A DNA stretch of 11,345 bases from Nitrospinae bacterium RIFCSPLOWO2_12_FULL_45_22 (GTDB lineage: Bacteria; 2-12-FULL-45-22), in assembly GCA_001803565.1 (NCBI GenBank), contig MHDQ01000203.1:1-11345 (forward strand), written 5' to 3'. A program made the translations under genes and the position numbers. Within the stretch, counting starts at the first letter, position 1. Each line of letters starts with the position of its first letter. This document shows positions 6,427 to 11,345 of the stretch, one piece after another. The notes beneath the pieces are model-generated. The model ran no database searches. It was not told where the DNA came from and worked only from the letters and a program-made list of their open reading frames with translations.

Positions 6427-7069
6427 TTTCCATCTCCTTATTTGTATGTTTTGCCAGTTCTGCCCTGGCTATGTCCTCAATGGTCTTACCGGCTTTAAGC
6501 TGGCGCTGGATACGTTTCTTTGCTGTATCATAACTCCTTCCTGGCGCCATGAGGTAATCCATCAGGTTCTTTCTTTTTTCCTGCCTTTGCTTTAGGATCT
6601 TCTTTTGTTCAAGGATCTGTCTTATTTGCTCTATACTCTCCTGGGTAAGCCGTATCCTCCCATATCTATTTTGGGTTACCGGAACCTTGCCCTGTTTTAT
6701 CCATCTATAAATTGTGTCCCGGCTTATCTCGTATCTTTCGTTTCTTAATTGGATAACAGCAGCATCTACCGAGATTAATCCTTCTTCTGATTGCTCTTTT
6801 GGTATCCTGCTGCGCTTGGAACCTTTTTCCTCCCGTACCCCTTTTTCTTGGGCTTTTTCAAGATCATCAACTATATACTCCTGCATATTCTTCTGGCGAA
6901 ACCCCCGCTTAGCTTTCGAGATGTAGGCCCTCAGACCCTGCCAGCCTTTAGCCAGAGTATAGTGCCGCTGCAAATAGTCCAGGAAAGCAGGGAGAGTCTC
7001 TGTAATGCCAAAAGTTTTAAGATACTTAGAGAAAATCTCATATATTCCTCGGTCGTTTAACTGAATCAT
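6386..7069 (-). CDS. Protein with MerR/excisionase-like HTH (N-terminus uncertain)
   Basis: The product from the first available ATG is 227 aa. Residues 98-153 form a helix-turn-helix of the MerR/excisionase type (I-S-R-D-T-I-Y-R-W-I-K-Q-G-K-V-P, followed by a wing G-R-I-R-L-T and a helix Q-E-S-I-E-Q-I). A basic coiled region follows (ILEQKKILKQRQEKRKNL). The N-terminal part is helical (YEIFSKYLKTFGITETLPAF). The ATG is only weakly served by a ribosome site (AGGAAGGG runs straight into it), and the same frame stays open for 50 codons upstream with a very protein-like sequence (REDIRFLIALYLWQEG) but no ATG, GTG or TTG. The true N-terminus is therefore probably encoded further upstream, with a -1 frameshift joining it to the 236-aa frame. 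Likely a DNA-binding regulator, perhaps of the toxin-antitoxin genes it overlaps. Confidence 0.65.
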   Translation of the reverse strand: MIQLNDRGIYEIFSKYLKTFGITETLPAFLDYLQRHYTLAKGWQGLRAYISKAKRGFRQKNMQEYIVDDLEKAQEKGVREEKGSKRSRIPKEQSEEGLISVDAAVIQLRNERYEISRDTIYRWIKQGKVPVTQNRYGRIRLTQESIEQIRQILEQKKILKQRQEKRKNLMDYLMAPGRSYDTAKKRIQRQLKAGKTIEDIARAELAKHTNKEMENGDIGNNMDSLFA

Positions 7070-7095
7070 CCCTTCCTGCCAGAGATAGAGAGCGA

Positions 7096-7806
7096 TTAGG
7101 AAGCGAATATCTTCTCGTGGCGTTTCCCCAGGTGAAGGTGCGAGCCAGAGTCGTTTGATCGAAAAACAAACATCCCACTTCCAAAATACACCCCCTTTGC
7201 CGTTTCTGTAACGTTGAGTTCACCACGGCGAATATCTATAGTTATGGTTTTTATAGGCGTTGTGGCTTTCTCATATGCATCTAGTGAGGGGTCATAGCGG
7301 GCTTCGTGTTCTTCAAATCTTTTCAGATCTTCTGGCTGCCAGGCTTCATCCTGGTCTCTGGAAGGCCCTTTAAATTGTGGGTATGATATCAGTCTAAGTA
7401 TCTCCTCCTCTGTTTTAGGAAGGTACTGCTTAAGCTCAAGTACCAGACGAGACGGGATATTTTTCTCCCTTACGGAACGGCCTCTTCGGGTAGGATTCCG
7501 ATGGTAATATAGATTATAACCCAGCCCATAAGTCCTTCCATAAGCTAAGCTCTTTCTTCCCATAGTCTTAGTTTTCATGGTTTTCAGTAATAGACGGTCA
7601 TCCACGTCCTCCAGCTTAAGGTTCTCATTTTTCAATAAAGACCTGGCATTAGCTAACTTACTCAGAGGTGAAGAATATTCAGGCAGTTGCAGACAGAAAT
7701 GTCCATCCCGACGTTTCTTACTGGCGTCCTCTATGGTGTCCTCTGTAGCCTGATCAAGCAGCTCTAAGACCGACTTATGTGTGAAAATTCGTTGAACTTC
7801 ATCCAT
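7096..7806 (-). CDS. Protein of unknown function, first gene of the minus operon
   Basis: I do not recognise this 236-aa product. It is soluble, with a charged helical N-terminus (F-T-H-K-S-V-L-E-L-L-D-Q-A), a basic middle (YYHRNPTRRGRSVREKN), and a section with beta character near the end (IKTITIDIRRGELNVTETA). There are no signal or membrane segments. The extreme C-terminus (after about residue 205) reads less naturally than the overlapping -1 frame, which continues into the HTH gene. The two could be one protein of about 473 aa if a -1 shift occurs, for example at A-AAG-GGG (7192-7198 on the plus strand). The ATG at 7806 has only a modest AAGGG site seven bases upstream. Transcription probably starts from the promoter at 7862-7890. 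Confidence 0.55.
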   Translation of the reverse strand: MDEVQRIFTHKSVLELLDQATEDTIEDASKKRRDGHFCLQLPEYSSPLSKLANARSLLKNENLKLEDVDDRLLLKTMKTKTMGRKSLAYGRTYGLGYNLYYHRNPTRRGRSVREKNIPSRLVLELKQYLPKTEEEILRLISYPQFKGPSRDQDEAWQPEDLKRFEEHEARYDPSLDAYEKATTPIKTITIDIRRGELNVTETAKGVYFGSGMFVFRSNDSGSHLHLGKRHEKIFAS

Positions 7807-7861
7807 TGTAAACCCTTGTTAATACTTAGTTTCAGAGTGTCCCCTTTTGCAACTATCTTTA

Positions 7862-7890
7862 ATTATAGCACACATGAACATTAAAGTTAA
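7862..7890 (-). promoter_or_regulatory. Extended -10 promoter of the minus-strand operon
   Basis: On the minus strand a perfect TATAAT (7862-7867) is preceded by TGC, giving an extended -10. TTAACT (7885-7890), a 4/6 match to the -35 consensus, lies 17 bases upstream. It would produce a leader of about 50 bases before the ATG at 7806. It lies in the 115-bp gap shared with the divergent XRE pseudogene, whose intact form may have regulated both directions. Confidence 0.65.
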
Positions 7891-7921
7891 ATAGGAAGAT
7901 GTCTAAAAATAGGAGGGGTTT

Positions 7922-8130
7922 ATGTTGACGGTTACTTTAAGCACTCGGCTCAAGGAATTACGGCAGAAACAGGGCCTAACCCAAATGCAGTTGGGCCAGA
8001 AAGCCCGCCTCACTCCACAGTTTATCTCCGCGGCATTGAGCGGGGTCATCTGCGGCCTTATCCGAAGCAAATGGATCGGATTGCACGAGCTTTAAGAGTG
8101 TCTGTAAGGGAGGTATTTGCGGATGATTAA
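7922..8130 (+). pseudogene. XRE-family regulator broken by a frameshift
   Basis: The reading frame opens at an ATG preceded by AGGAGGGG and encodes the first half of a Cro/C1 helix-turn-helix (RLKELRQKQGLTQMQLGQKA, then TPQFIS). After TCC at 8027-8029 this frame loses similarity. The family continues in another frame from ATT at 8035: I-E-R-G-H-L-R-P-Y-P-K-Q-M-D-R-I-A-R-A-L-R-V-S-V-R-E-V-F-A-D-D and stop. Family members have one residue between I-S and I-E-R-G; here five bases (GCGGC) stand in that place, so two extra bases explain the break exactly. The intact form would be about 69 aa, overlap the helicase start by 8 bases, and probably act as the element's repressor. A sequencing error cannot be excluded. 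Confidence 0.7.
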
Positions 8131-9664
8131 ATCTGCGATTTATGAGCGAGAAGCAGAAGTCATATCATCTAAACTTGCTGAGGTAAAAAGACTCTGGCCT
8201 GAGCTTAGCGAGGAAGAGCGCAGAAAAAAACTATATGAGTTACATCGCATGCTTGCTGTCAGCTCTGAGTTAATACAAGAAGCCGTCCTGAGTGATATAG
8301 TCCCTGATCTTGAGACAGAAGCTGAATACAGGGCAGAGCTTATGGCTGCAAAAGAGAGATTGGCAAAGAATGGTATTTTACCCCCAGGTAATGGTGGGCC
8401 GACAAATGGCCGGGATAGTCTTGATAAGTGGCCCAGCCCTGTAGCACAAGAAGCGTACTATGGCCTTGCTGGTGATGTTGTACGAACTATTAGTCCTCAT
8501 TCAGAAGCCGATGATGTTGCATTGTTAGTTAATTTCTTAGTAGCTTTTGGTAATGTTATTGGCCCTGGGCCTCACTTTATTGCCGGAGCCGACAAACACT
8601 TCACTAACCTCTTTGCTGTCCTGGTTGGTGAGACCTCCAAGGGCCGGAAAGGAATGTCATGGAACCGGATTCGAGAGTTGTTCTCTAGGATAGACGGGCA
8701 ATGGGCGGCATACAAAACCCCCGACGGGCTTTCCAGTGGCGAGGGGCTGATTTGGGCTGTGCGAGATCAGATTATGAAGGAAAACCCAATCAAGAAGGAG
8801 GGGTGGGTAGTTGACTATCAGGAAGTGATCGAGGATGCGGGTGTCTCGGATAAGAGGCTGCTGATCGTTGAGGGCGAATTCGCCTCTATTTTAAAAGTGA
8901 TGCAGCGTGACGGCAACACTTTGTCGCCGGTCATTAGAGGCGCATGGGATAAGGGAATACTCCAATCACTCACTAAGAATAGCCCTGCCAAAGCTACAGA
9001 TGTCCACATCTCTATTTTGGGGCATATCTCACGAGAAGAACTTTTAAGGAATTTAACTTCAACCGAAATGGGCAATGGGTTTGGCAACCGTTTTCTATGG
9101 GTCTGCGTGCGGAGAAGCAAATCCCTGCCTGACGGAGGAATCGTACCAGAAGAAAAAATAAAAGCACTGGTAGATCGTATCAAGGATGCCGTATCAAAAA
9201 TTCAAGGAATAGGGTTTGTTACTAGAGACAAAGAAGCGAATGAAATCTGGCATGCCGTTTATTCATCGTTATCAGAGGGTAAACCTGGGCTATACGGTGC
9301 CCTAATCGCCAGGGCCGAGGCCCAGGCTATGCGGCTGGCTTGCATATACGCCTTACTCGACTCATCAGCTATTGTACGGGCAGAACACCTAAGAGGGGCA
9401 TTAGCTATCTGGGAATACTGTGAAGAAAGCGCCCATTACATTTTCGGCGACAGGACCGGCAACCCGGTAGCAGATAAAATCATGTTTGCGCTTTACAATG
9501 GCCCACTTTCTCAAACAGCGCTACACGGTTTGTTTAAGCGACATGTAAAAGGCGAAGCAATTGGCGATGCCCTTGAGTTGTTGCTTAGGCTGGGCAAAGT
9601 AGAATGTGAAGAAAAAGAAACCGGGGGGCGACCAACAATTATTTGGCACTTAAAACAAGTGTAG
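8123..9664 (+). CDS. DUF3987-type P-loop helicase/replication protein
   Basis: The 513-aa product has a charged helical N-terminus, then the conserved core of the DUF3987 family of mobile-element proteins, which are related to RepA/DnaB-like ATPases and usually act in replication of phages and integrative elements. Visible motifs: Walker A variant G-E-T-S-K-G-R-K-G (about 169-177), D-G-L-S-S-G-E-G-L (201-209), Walker B-like K-R-L-L-I-V-E-G-E-F (244-253), L-T-K-N-S-P, H-I-S-I-L-G-H-I, and N-G-F-G-N-R-F-L-W with a likely Arg finger (about 318-326). The C-terminal 65 residues resemble a winged helix. GGGAGG at 8108-8113 is nine bases from this ATG; a TTG two codons earlier is too close to that site. 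The start overlaps the XRE stop by eight bases, suggesting coupled translation. Confidence 0.8.
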   Translation: MIKSAIYEREAEVISSKLAEVKRLWPELSEEERRKKLYELHRMLAVSSELIQEAVLSDIVPDLETEAEYRAELMAAKERLAKNGILPPGNGGPTNGRDSLDKWPSPVAQEAYYGLAGDVVRTISPHSEADDVALLVNFLVAFGNVIGPGPHFIAGADKHFTNLFAVLVGETSKGRKGMSWNRIRELFSRIDGQWAAYKTPDGLSSGEGLIWAVRDQIMKENPIKKEGWVVDYQEVIEDAGVSDKRLLIVEGEFASILKVMQRDGNTLSPVIRGAWDKGILQSLTKNSPAKATDVHISILGHISREELLRNLTSTEMGNGFGNRFLWVCVRRSKSLPDGGIVPEEKIKALVDRIKDAVSKIQGIGFVTRDKEANEIWHAVYSSLSEGKPGLYGALIARAEAQAMRLACIYALLDSSAIVRAEHLRGALAIWEYCEESAHYIFGDRTGNPVADKIMFALYNGPLSQTALHGLFKRHVKGEAIGDALELLLRLGKVECEEKETGGRPTIIWHLKQV

Positions 9665-9895
9665 CTAATGTTATGTGCAAAATAAATTCATATGCGAAAA
9701 ACTAAACTTTTCCGAGTAGCCTTTTTTCGCTTAATTCGCTTTTTTCGCAACATAAGAACAATTATTTATGGTTATCCTAATGATTACCACCAAGCCCAAT
9801 ATATTGATACCAATTGGACGAATAATATGCAACATGCAGCAGCAATGGTAGTGAAGCGGACAACCTAATAATTATTTTTCCAGGAACCAGGTTTT
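9665..9895. other. 231-bp noncoding gap, candidate origin or regulatory region
   Basis: No coding potential is visible. The left half holds the iteron-like TTCGC array and its partial inverted partner (TGCGAAAAA at 9693-9701 with TTTTTCGCA at 9741-9749). The right half has two small palindromes close together, CAATATATTG (9797-9806) and CCAATTGG (9810-9817), and is AT-rich. The position next to a replication ATPase would suit an origin. I see no convincing promoter. Confidence 0.35.
9725..9750 (+). repeat. 9-bp iteron-like array, copy 1 (noncoding)
   Basis: TTCGC occurs at 9726, 9735 and 9744, exactly nine bases apart, within TTCGCTTAA, TTCGCTTTT and TTCGCAACA. The 26 bases from 9725 to 9750 are a perfect reverse complement of 10003-10028. 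Confidence 0.8.
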
Positions 9896-10426
9896 ATGGG
9901 ACATTATCTTGAGATAGCTAAACGGGTAAAAACCATAAAAAGAGAGAGTACAGAACCAAAACAAGAGGGAAGGATTATTGCGAGAAAAATAATAGAAACC
10001 TCTTGCGAAAAAAGCGAATTAAGCGAAATAAGTGGGGCAGATTCACAGGTCGGAGAAGATCACCAGGGAGATCAAGAGAAATTTCCTTGTACGGCAACTG
10101 ATTGTTTTGACCCCGATGGCGCCTTAGCTTCCCTGCTAAAGTGGGCTAAAATAAAAGGTATAAGTGATGTCCAGGTAGCTTCTGTTGTGGACGATCTTAT
10201 CAAGTCAAAATCCCTCAAGGCGCCCTGGGGTATAAAGATCAAGAACAGCCCTGTCTTGGGTGATTACTGGCTCGTGAGCGATGACCAGGCCAAGAAGCAT
10301 ATCCCTGGTAATGAAACGGCCTTTACCCAGGATGAAATCGGGATACTGGCTGAGGTAAGAGAAATATTTGGTATCAAGGCCGTTGAGGTAAAGAAGTATG
10401 GCACAGGAAAACAAGCTGGCAACTGA
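9896..10426 (+). CDS. Protein of unknown function carrying an embedded iteron repeat
   Basis: The 176-aa product begins MGHYLEIAKRVKTIKRES, a helical basic start. A short periodic segment follows, S-C-E-K-S-E-L-S-E-I-S (residues 36-46), in which S-E-x recurs every three codons; this is encoded by the inverted copy of the upstream iteron array. An acidic linker leads to a C-terminal part with helices (ALASLLKWAKIKGISD, VQVASVVDDLIKSKSL) and a W-G-I-K-I...Y-W-L-V-S strand pair that could be a winged helix. I do not recognise the family, but the place directly after a DUF3987 helicase suggests a replication accessory role. The ATG has a weak AGG five bases upstream. Its end overlaps the next gene by 29 bases. 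Confidence 0.65.
   Translation: MGHYLEIAKRVKTIKRESTEPKQEGRIIARKIIETSCEKSELSEISGADSQVGEDHQGDQEKFPCTATDCFDPDGALASLLKWAKIKGISDVQVASVVDDLIKSKSLKAPWGIKIKNSPVLGDYWLVSDDQAKKHIPGNETAFTQDEIGILAEVREIFGIKAVEVKKYGTGKQAGN
10003..10028 (-). repeat. 9-bp iteron-like array, copy 2 (inside a gene)
   Basis: GCGAA occurs at 10005, 10014 and 10023, again nine bases apart, in the reverse orientation to the copy at 9725-9750. All 26 bases match and the identity stops sharply at both ends. It encodes the S-E-x tripeptide repeats of the 176-aa protein. Confidence 0.8.
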
Positions 10427-10613
10427 ATTCCAAAACATGGATCAAGGAAAGGTTTTGGCCCTATACAGACAAGGGAAAGGCATAAAGGCTATAGCTAGGG
10501 AATTAAACACTTATCCCAACGCCATAAAGCGATTTCTGATTAAAAAGGGGCTTTATAACGTCTCCCCTGAGGATAGGGTGACAACAATTAGCAATAAAGG
10601 TGACAAGCAATAA
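10398..10613 (+). CDS. Small helix-turn-helix protein
   Basis: This 71-aa protein contains a homeodomain-like/resolvase-type helix-turn-helix at about residues 18-50 (K-V-L-A-L-Y-R-Q-G-K-G-I-K-A-I-A-R-E-L-N, then T-Y-P-N-A-I-K-R-F-L-I-K-K-G-L), the pattern found in resolvase C-termini and small phage DNA-binding proteins. No catalytic domain is attached. The start at 10398 is supported by GAGG at 10385-10388, nine bases upstream; an in-frame ATG at 10437 is possible but has no better site. It overlaps its upstream neighbour by 29 bases and its downstream neighbour by 14, so it belongs to the same operon. A role in regulation or in DNA recognition for packaging is plausible. Confidence 0.65.
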   Translation: MAQENKLATEFQNMDQGKVLALYRQGKGIKAIARELNTYPNAIKRFLIKKGLYNVSPEDRVTTISNKGDKQ

Positions 10614-11139
10614 CCAGCCCAGTAAAACATCTGATAATCAAACTGCTCTGAAACAATACAAGAAAGCCTTATGTAAAAATTCCGATGCTTGCGCTGTATG
10701 CAACCTTGAGCCGGAGAAGCTTAAGTTGTTGGAGGAGCTATATATTGCAGGGACACCTAGCCCAGTTTTGTATAGTTACTTTAACATACCGTCTAAAGAC
10801 CTCGGCTATCATGCATACTACTTGAACTGGCATAAACAAAAGGCCAAATTGGAAGACCCCAGGCGCAAGAAGGCTGTGAAGGAAGCGTTGGAAAATGAGG
10901 TCTGGCAAACTATCATGTCTAGCGAAGCTTCTGGTAGCACAGGGGACAGAATAGCGGCTATGAAGCTGGTGGCACAAATGCAGGGCCTTGTCTCTTCTCA
11001 GAAAACCGAAGCCCACGTAAACATTAGCTTTGAGCATCTCTTGGCTGAAGTGGAGAGGGGAGAGAAGCAAGGGAATCAGGATCATAAGCTATTAGACGGT
11101 GAGGTTGAAGAGGGCAACCTGATAGACTGGGAGGAGTAG
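10600..11139 (+). CDS. Phage terminase small subunit-like protein
   Basis: The 179-aa product starts at a GTG with AAAGG running into it. Residues 45-85 look like a divergent helix-turn-helix (K-L-K-L-L-E-E-L-Y-I-A-G-T-P, then Y-F-N-I-P-S-K-D-L-G-Y-H). The middle has a basic helical stretch (R-R-K-K-A-V-K-E-A-L), and residues 106-135 (S-G-S-T-G-D-R-I-A-A-M-K-L-V-A-Q-M-Q-G-L-V) resemble the segment found after the helix-turn-helix in many phage terminase small subunits, which choose the DNA to be packaged. The tail is acidic. Two Cys near residues 31 and 34 form C-A-V-C. The family call is tentative; it could instead be another element-encoded DNA-binding protein. The large subunit, if present, would lie beyond the window end. 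Confidence 0.5.
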   Translation: MTSNNQPSKTSDNQTALKQYKKALCKNSDACAVCNLEPEKLKLLEELYIAGTPSPVLYSYFNIPSKDLGYHAYYLNWHKQKAKLEDPRRKKAVKEALENEVWQTIMSSEASGSTGDRIAAMKLVAQMQGLVSSQKTEAHVNISFEHLLAEVERGEKQGNQDHKLLDGEVEEGNLIDWEE

Positions 11140-11169
11140 GTAGTATGAGGATAGAGGCTATAATTCAAG

Positions 11170-11345
11170 GTGAAAAAGATTATCAATCCAGATATGGACA
11201 AACGACTTCTCACATTAAAAGAAGCGGCTAAATATTTGGGTAAGACCGAAAAGGCCCTTTATCTCTCTGTGATGAGAAAGGAAGTCCCTTTTCGTAAATG
11301 GGGCAAGAAACTGATCTTTGACCGGATGGAATTGGATAAGTTCAT
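11170..11345 (+). CDS. Excisionase-type HTH protein (cut by window end)
   Basis: The frame encodes a MerR-like/excisionase helix-turn-helix of the kind annotated HTH_17: R-L-L-T-L-K-E-A-A-K-Y-L-G-K-T-E-K-A-L-Y, then V-P-F-R-K-W-G-K-K-L-I-F-D and D-R-M-E-L-D-K-F. This is a complete or nearly complete domain; the 3' end lies outside the window. The start is unsure: the GTG at 11170 has GAGG 12 bases upstream, whereas the ATG at 11194 has no ribosome site; a stop at 11161 bars anything earlier. Small proteins of this type direct excision or regulate integrative elements. It follows the terminase-like gene by 30 bases. Confidence 0.7.
   Translation, partial: MKKIINPDMDKRLLTLKEAAKYLGKTEKALYLSVMRKEVPFRKWGKKLIFDRMELDKF

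Noticed and set aside
7038-7226. 62-aa minus-strand ORF between the 236-aa and 227-aa genes
   Set aside because: It is the third frame of a region where the other two frames read as protein; its sequence has no family likeness.
9691-9750. CRISPR-like repeats in the TTCGC array
   Set aside because: The period is only 9 bp, there are no unique spacers of 25-40 bp and no cas genes nearby; iterons or a coding-derived repeat explain it better.
10738-11085. 115-codon minus-strand ORF opposite the terminase-like gene
   Set aside because: It is an antisense shadow of an operon with good overlaps and ribosome sites on the plus strand.

Overview
This is a bacterial window of moderate, AT-leaning base composition. 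It has clear Shine-Dalgarno sites, sigma70-type promoters and tightly packed, often overlapping genes. I cannot place it taxonomically with confidence. The large secreted beta-helix/FN3 protein and a DUF3987-type helicase with its companions are often seen in environmental anaerobes (for example Chloroflexota/Dehalococcoidia-like genomes, or Deltaproteobacteria and candidate phyla), but that is only an impression from family distribution.

Left part (1-5700), cell-surface and secreted proteins. A minus-strand XRE-family regulator (71-553) has a near-ideal promoter overlapped by nested palindromes, which looks like an autoregulatory operator. Facing away from it is a 1299-aa secreted protein (810-4709): signal peptide, right-handed beta-helix, four tandem ~100-aa Ig/FN3-like repeats flanked by further FN3 domains, and a C-terminal beta domain. 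After it come a 108-bp imperfect inverted-repeat element that resembles a MITE, a possible 27-aa ORF, a 124-aa secreted protein of unknown function, and an 88-aa secreted protein with an Ada-like Zn-binding fold (His-x3-Cys ... Cys-x2-Cys).

Middle part (5800-7870), a minus-strand operon read from a promoter with an extended -10 at 7862-7890. In order of transcription it holds: a 236-aa protein I do not recognise; a 227-aa protein with a MerR/excisionase-like helix-turn-helix, whose reading frame continues 50 plausible codons upstream without any usual start codon, so the two may be one gene split by a -1 frameshift; an antitoxin-like protein; a RelE/ParE-type toxin; and a 31-aa single-span membrane peptide. 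The last genes overlap or sit very close together.

Right part (7922 to the end), a plus-strand mobile-element module. It contains an XRE regulator broken by a frameshift, a DUF3987-type P-loop replicative helicase, a noncoding stretch with 9-bp iteron-like repeats, a 176-aa protein whose coding sequence contains an exact inverted copy of those iterons, a small HTH protein, a protein resembling phage terminase small subunits, and an excisionase-type HTH protein cut by the window end. This layout suggests the replication and packaging end of an integrated phage, phage satellite or integrative element. The divergent toxin-antitoxin operon is probably accessory cargo or a stability module of the same element. 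The most notable signal is the 26-bp inverted pair of iteron arrays (9725-9750 and 10003-10028).
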